From: an uncultured Rikenella sp.
GTDB lineage: Bacteria; Bacteroidota; Bacteroidia; Bacteroidales; Rikenellaceae
DNA length: 7,676 nt
Assembly: GCF_910577125.1 (NCBI RefSeq)
Contig: NZ_CAJTMN010000093.1
Location: 1 to 7,676 of the forward strand
Direction of reading: 5' to 3'
Positions 5,066-7,676 of the stretch are shown piece after piece. The stretch's first letter is position 1, and each line of letters begins with the position of its first letter. The position numbers were made by a program, and so were the translations under genes. The notes below the pieces were generated by a model, which saw only the letters and a list, made by a program, of their open reading frames with translations, did no database searches and was not told where the DNA came from.

Positions 5066-7570
5066 ATGGAAAACGAACCGATCTGTCGTCCCCTGTCGGA
5101 GCTCTCTACCTCCGAGAGCGGCGTCATCGTTAAAGTCCGCGGTCACGGATCGTTCCGCAAACGCATCTCCGAGATGGGCTTCGTGCGCGGCAAACGGGTG
5201 ACTGTCATCAAGAATGCCCCGCTGATGGATCCCGTCGAGTACGAGATCATGGGGTATCATATCGCCCTGCGCCGCAGCGAAGCCGAGCAGATCGAAGTCT
5301 CTGCCGCTCCTGAAGAGGCCTTGAACATGGCGGCCAATGGAGCTTCTGCAGCCCAGGTGTTGCAGACCGACGAGATCGCCAACCGCTTTTTACACGAATC
5401 CGGGCATACGATTCAGGTTGCCTTGGTCGGTAATCCCAATTGCGGCAAAACCTCGCTCTTCAATCTGGCCAGCGGTTCACACGAACGCGTCGGAAACTAC
5501 AGCGGTGTGACCGTCGAAGCCAAAGAGGCCACCGCCCGGCATGCCGGCTATACGCTCCGGCTCTCCGACCTGCCCGGAACCTACTCCATCACCGAATACA
5601 CCCCCGAAGAGCTCTACGTGCGGCGGCACATCCTGGAGCAGATGCCCGACGTGGTGATCAATGTCGTCGATGCCTCGAATCTGGAGCGCAACCTCTTTCT
5701 GACCACCCAGCTGATCGACATGAACCTCAAGGTGGTGATCGCCCTGAACATGTACGACGAGTTGGAGCGGAGCGGCGCCCGGTTCGACTACGAGGCCTTG
5801 GGGCGGATGATCGGGATTCCGATCGTGCCGACCGTGGCGTCGAAAGGCGAGGGGATCGATGCGCTGTTCGACCGCGTCATCGCCGTTTTTGAGGACAACG
5901 AGCCGATGGTGCGTCACATCCATATCCATTACGGCGAGGAGATCGAACGCAGCATCCGGGCGCTTCAGACCCTGATCTGGCAGAATTGCGACATCGTGGC
6001 GCGCTATTCGTCACGTTATCTGGCTATCAAACTGTTGGAGGGGGATCGTGAGACCCTCTCCCTGTTGGACGGCGCGGCCAACTACGACGAGATTTGCCAG
6101 ACGATCGGGCGGGAGACGGCCCGGTTGGAGCGGCTCTACAATGATTCGGTCGAAACGGTGATAGCGGATGCCCGATACGGTTTTATCGCGGGGGCTTTGG
6201 AGGAGACTTTCACGCCCGGGACGGGGGACAAGAACCGGAAAGCGACGCGGATCGACCGCATTATGACCCACCGTTTCTGGGGGTTCCCGATCTTCTTCCT
6301 GCTGATGTGGCTGATGTTCGAGGCGACGTTTACGCTGGGCGGAATCCCGGCCGAGTGGATGGAGAACGGCGTGGAGTGGCTCGGTCAGTGGGTCTCGGAA
6401 GCGATGCCCGAGGGGCCGCTGCGCGAATTGCTGGTGGACGGCGTGATCAGCGGGGTGGGAGGGGTGATCGTCTTTCTTCCCAACATCCTGATTCTCTTCT
6501 TCTTCATCTCGCTGATGGAGGATACGGGCTATATGGCACGGACGGCTTTCCTGATGGACCGCTTCATGCACCGCATCGGGCTGCACGGCAAGTCGTTCAT
6601 CCCGCTCCTGATGGGATTCGGGTGCAACGTGCCGGCTATCATGGCCACGCGGACGCTGGAGAGCCGCAAAGACCGCATACTGACGATGCTGATTCTGCCG
6701 TTTATGTCGTGTTCGGCCCGGCTGCCGGTCTATGTCCTCCTGATCTCGGCCTTCTTCCCCAAGGGGCAGGGGTTGGTGTTGATGTCGATCTACGTGATCG
6801 GAATTGTGGTGGCGGTGCTTTCGTCGCTGGTACTCAAACGGTTGCTGTTTCATCGGGCCGAGGCGCCTTTCGTGATGGAGCTGCCGCCGTATCGGGTGCC
6901 GACGGCGCGGAGTGTCGTGCGGCACATGTGGAACAAGGGGTCGCAGTATCTGCGGAAGATGGGGACGGTGATTCTGGTGGCTTCGGTGCTGATCTGGGCG
7001 CTGGGGCACTATCCGAGGCCGAAGGAGGAGCAGGTGGCGGCGCTCTCGCCGTCGGAGCTGACGGAATGGCAGGCCGAACACTCCTATATCGGACGGCTGG
7101 GACATGTCGTGGAACCGGCGATGAGGCCTCTGGGTTTTGACTGGAAGATCGGTGTGAGCCTGTTGAGCGGTCTGGCGGCGAAGGAGATCGTGGTGAGCAC
7201 GATGGCGGTATTGAACCGGCCGGCGGAGGTGCAGGCAGCCGGCGGAACGGCTGGCACCGACGAGGAGGTGTGGCAAGCGGAAGAGGAGGCTTTGACTCAG
7301 GATGCGGGCGAGGTCGATCGACAGCTGGTGCGGAGTCTGCGGGCGCAGCGGCATATGTCGGGGACTTTGGCGGGGCAGCCGGTCTATACGCCGCTGGTGG
7401 CCTACACGATGATGCTTTTCATCTTGCTCTATTTTCCTTGCGTGGCGGCGGTGGCGGCGATCCGAAAGGAGGCGGGAGGACGATGGGCGTTGTTCTCGGT
7501 GCTCTATACGACGGGGTTGGCGTGGCTGGTCTCGTTCGCGGTCTACCAGATCGGCTCGCGTTTCTTTTAA
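5066..7570 (+). CDS. feoB: FeoA-FeoB fusion, GTP-driven ferrous iron transporter
   Basis: This 834-residue inner-membrane protein imports Fe(II). Residues 8-80 form a FeoA-like SH3 domain (SESGVIVKVRG, RISEMGF, GKRVTVIKNAP), which in many bacteria is the separate protein FeoA. A linker leads to the G domain, about residues 115-275: G1 GNPNCGKT (122-129), G2 around T149, G3 DLPG (168-171), G4 NMYD (228-231) and G5 SKGEG (259-263). A helical regulatory region follows to about 395. The membrane part has about eight or nine hydrophobic segments, beginning near 402 and ending near 828. It has the conserved gate motifs GFGCNVPAIMATR (517-529), LPFMSCSARLPVY (544-556), GLAAKEIVVSTM (702-713) and YFPCVAA (789-795). 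A hydrophilic stretch at about 716-772 separates the last segments and varies in length in the family. The length is normal for a Bacteroidota FeoAB fusion and all key GTPase residues are present, so it should be functional. The ATG follows the promoter closely; no Shine-Dalgarno is visible. Confidence 0.97.
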   Translation: MENEPICRPLSELSTSESGVIVKVRGHGSFRKRISEMGFVRGKRVTVIKNAPLMDPVEYEIMGYHIALRRSEAEQIEVSAAPEEALNMAANGASAAQVLQTDEIANRFLHESGHTIQVALVGNPNCGKTSLFNLASGSHERVGNYSGVTVEAKEATARHAGYTLRLSDLPGTYSITEYTPEELYVRRHILEQMPDVVINVVDASNLERNLFLTTQLIDMNLKVVIALNMYDELERSGARFDYEALGRMIGIPIVPTVASKGEGIDALFDRVIAVFEDNEPMVRHIHIHYGEEIERSIRALQTLIWQNCDIVARYSSRYLAIKLLEGDRETLSLLDGAANYDEICQTIGRETARLERLYNDSVETVIADARYGFIAGALEETFTPGTGDKNRKATRIDRIMTHRFWGFPIFFLLMWLMFEATFTLGGIPAEWMENGVEWLGQWVSEAMPEGPLRELLVDGVISGVGGVIVFLPNILILFFFISLMEDTGYMARTAFLMDRFMHRIGLHGKSFIPLLMGFGCNVPAIMATRTLESRKDRILTMLILPFMSCSARLPVYVLLISAFFPKGQGLVLMSIYVIGIVVAVLSSLVLKRLLFHRAEAPFVMELPPYRVPTARSVVRHMWNKGSQYLRKMGTVILVASVLIWALGHYPRPKEEQVAALSPSELTEWQAEHSYIGRLGHVVEPAMRPLGFDWKIGVSLLSGLAAKEIVVSTMAVLNRPAEVQAAGGTAGTDEEVWQAEEEALTQDAGEVDRQLVRSLRAQRHMSGTLAGQPVYTPLVAYTMMLFILLYFPCVAAVAAIRKEAGGRWALFSVLYTTGLAWLVSFAVYQIGSRFF

Positions 7571-7577
7571 TAATTGG

Positions 7578-7676
7578 ATGCGTTTTCTACATTCGCTCTT
7601 TAGGTTTGAGGGAACTGTTCTTTTTCTGAAGAACCGAGCGGCGTTACGCGAGCAGAGACCGCTTGCGGGCTATGCC
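7578..7676 (+). CDS. Possible start of a gene after feoB, unidentified and cut by the window edge
   Basis: An ATG seven bases after the feoB stop opens 33 codons with no stop before the window ends (MRFLHSLFRFEGTV...). The close spacing would suit an operon partner of feoB. However, the fragment is short, I recognise no family, and the usual small Fe-locus partners do not start like this. The same bases contain a weak 6-bp hairpin (7617-7634). It could equally be non-coding. Confidence 0.25.
   Translation, partial: MRFLHSLFRFEGTVLFLKNRAALREQRPLAGYA

Noticed and set aside
6011..7354. Minus-strand ORF of 447 codons inside feoB
   Set aside because: Its His/Arg/Gln/Pro-rich product is the usual shadow of a GC-rich membrane-protein gene. 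feoB is unmistakable on the plus strand.
7617..7634. GTTCTT-loop-AAGAAC hairpin after feoB as a terminator
   Set aside because: The stem is six mostly A/T pairs with no U-run after it, too weak for an intrinsic terminator.
1..7676. tRNA, rRNA, CRISPR array, insertion-sequence ends
   Set aside because: No cloverleaf, spaced short-repeat array, transposase motif or terminal inverted repeat was seen on either strand.

Overview
The window looks like Bacteroidota DNA, probably a Bacteroidales with fairly high GC such as an Alistipes-like genus. The basis is the fused FeoA-FeoB layout, the lack of clear Shine-Dalgarno sites, the Bacteroidota-type -7 box (TAnnTTTG, here TATCTTTG) before feoB, and a GC content that looks to be in the mid-fifties. 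The genus is a guess.

Left two thirds (1-4947, minus strand): one uninterrupted reading frame of at least 1649 codons. It starts at the ATG at 4947-4945 and is still open at base 1, so the gene runs off the left edge. The protein looks like a giant 'polyvalent' protein of a phage or conjugative element. In order it has an Ala/Gly-rich helical N-terminal region, a small beta-rich region, a Q/T-rich linker, a PBECR-type nuclease-like domain (A), a small beta domain, a second Q/T-rich linker, a second and different PBECR-type domain (B), a coiled-coil segment, and a zincin-like metallopeptidase domain with HEVGGH. A disordered-looking tail follows and ends at the edge with DIRYR. Such proteins are thought to be delivered with the element's DNA and to act on host defences, with the peptidase possibly cutting the chain into effectors; here that role is inference.

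Three things inside this gene stand out. A 98-codon ORF (27-323) lies in the +1 frame of the same strand and looks more like a folded protein than the host frame over that stretch. A 39-bp direct repeat (1594-1632 and 2629-2667, 35/39 identical by hand count) flanks the PBECR-B cassette at an exact multiple of three bases and reads as a Bacteroidota promoter pointing antisense to the gene. A 12-bp-stem inverted repeat (1759-1790) sits at the end of the PBECR-B coding sequence.

Middle (4948-5065): a 118-bp divergent gap holding the feoB promoter and a small 14-bp palindrome close to the start of the giant gene.

Right third (5066-7570, plus strand): a complete feoAB fusion gene for a GTP-driven ferrous iron transporter of the inner membrane, apparently ordinary core genome. 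After its stop, about 100 bases remain, with a short frame open to the window edge that I cannot identify. The mobile-element gene therefore abuts a housekeeping iron-uptake locus, suggesting that an element boundary is close to 4948-5040.
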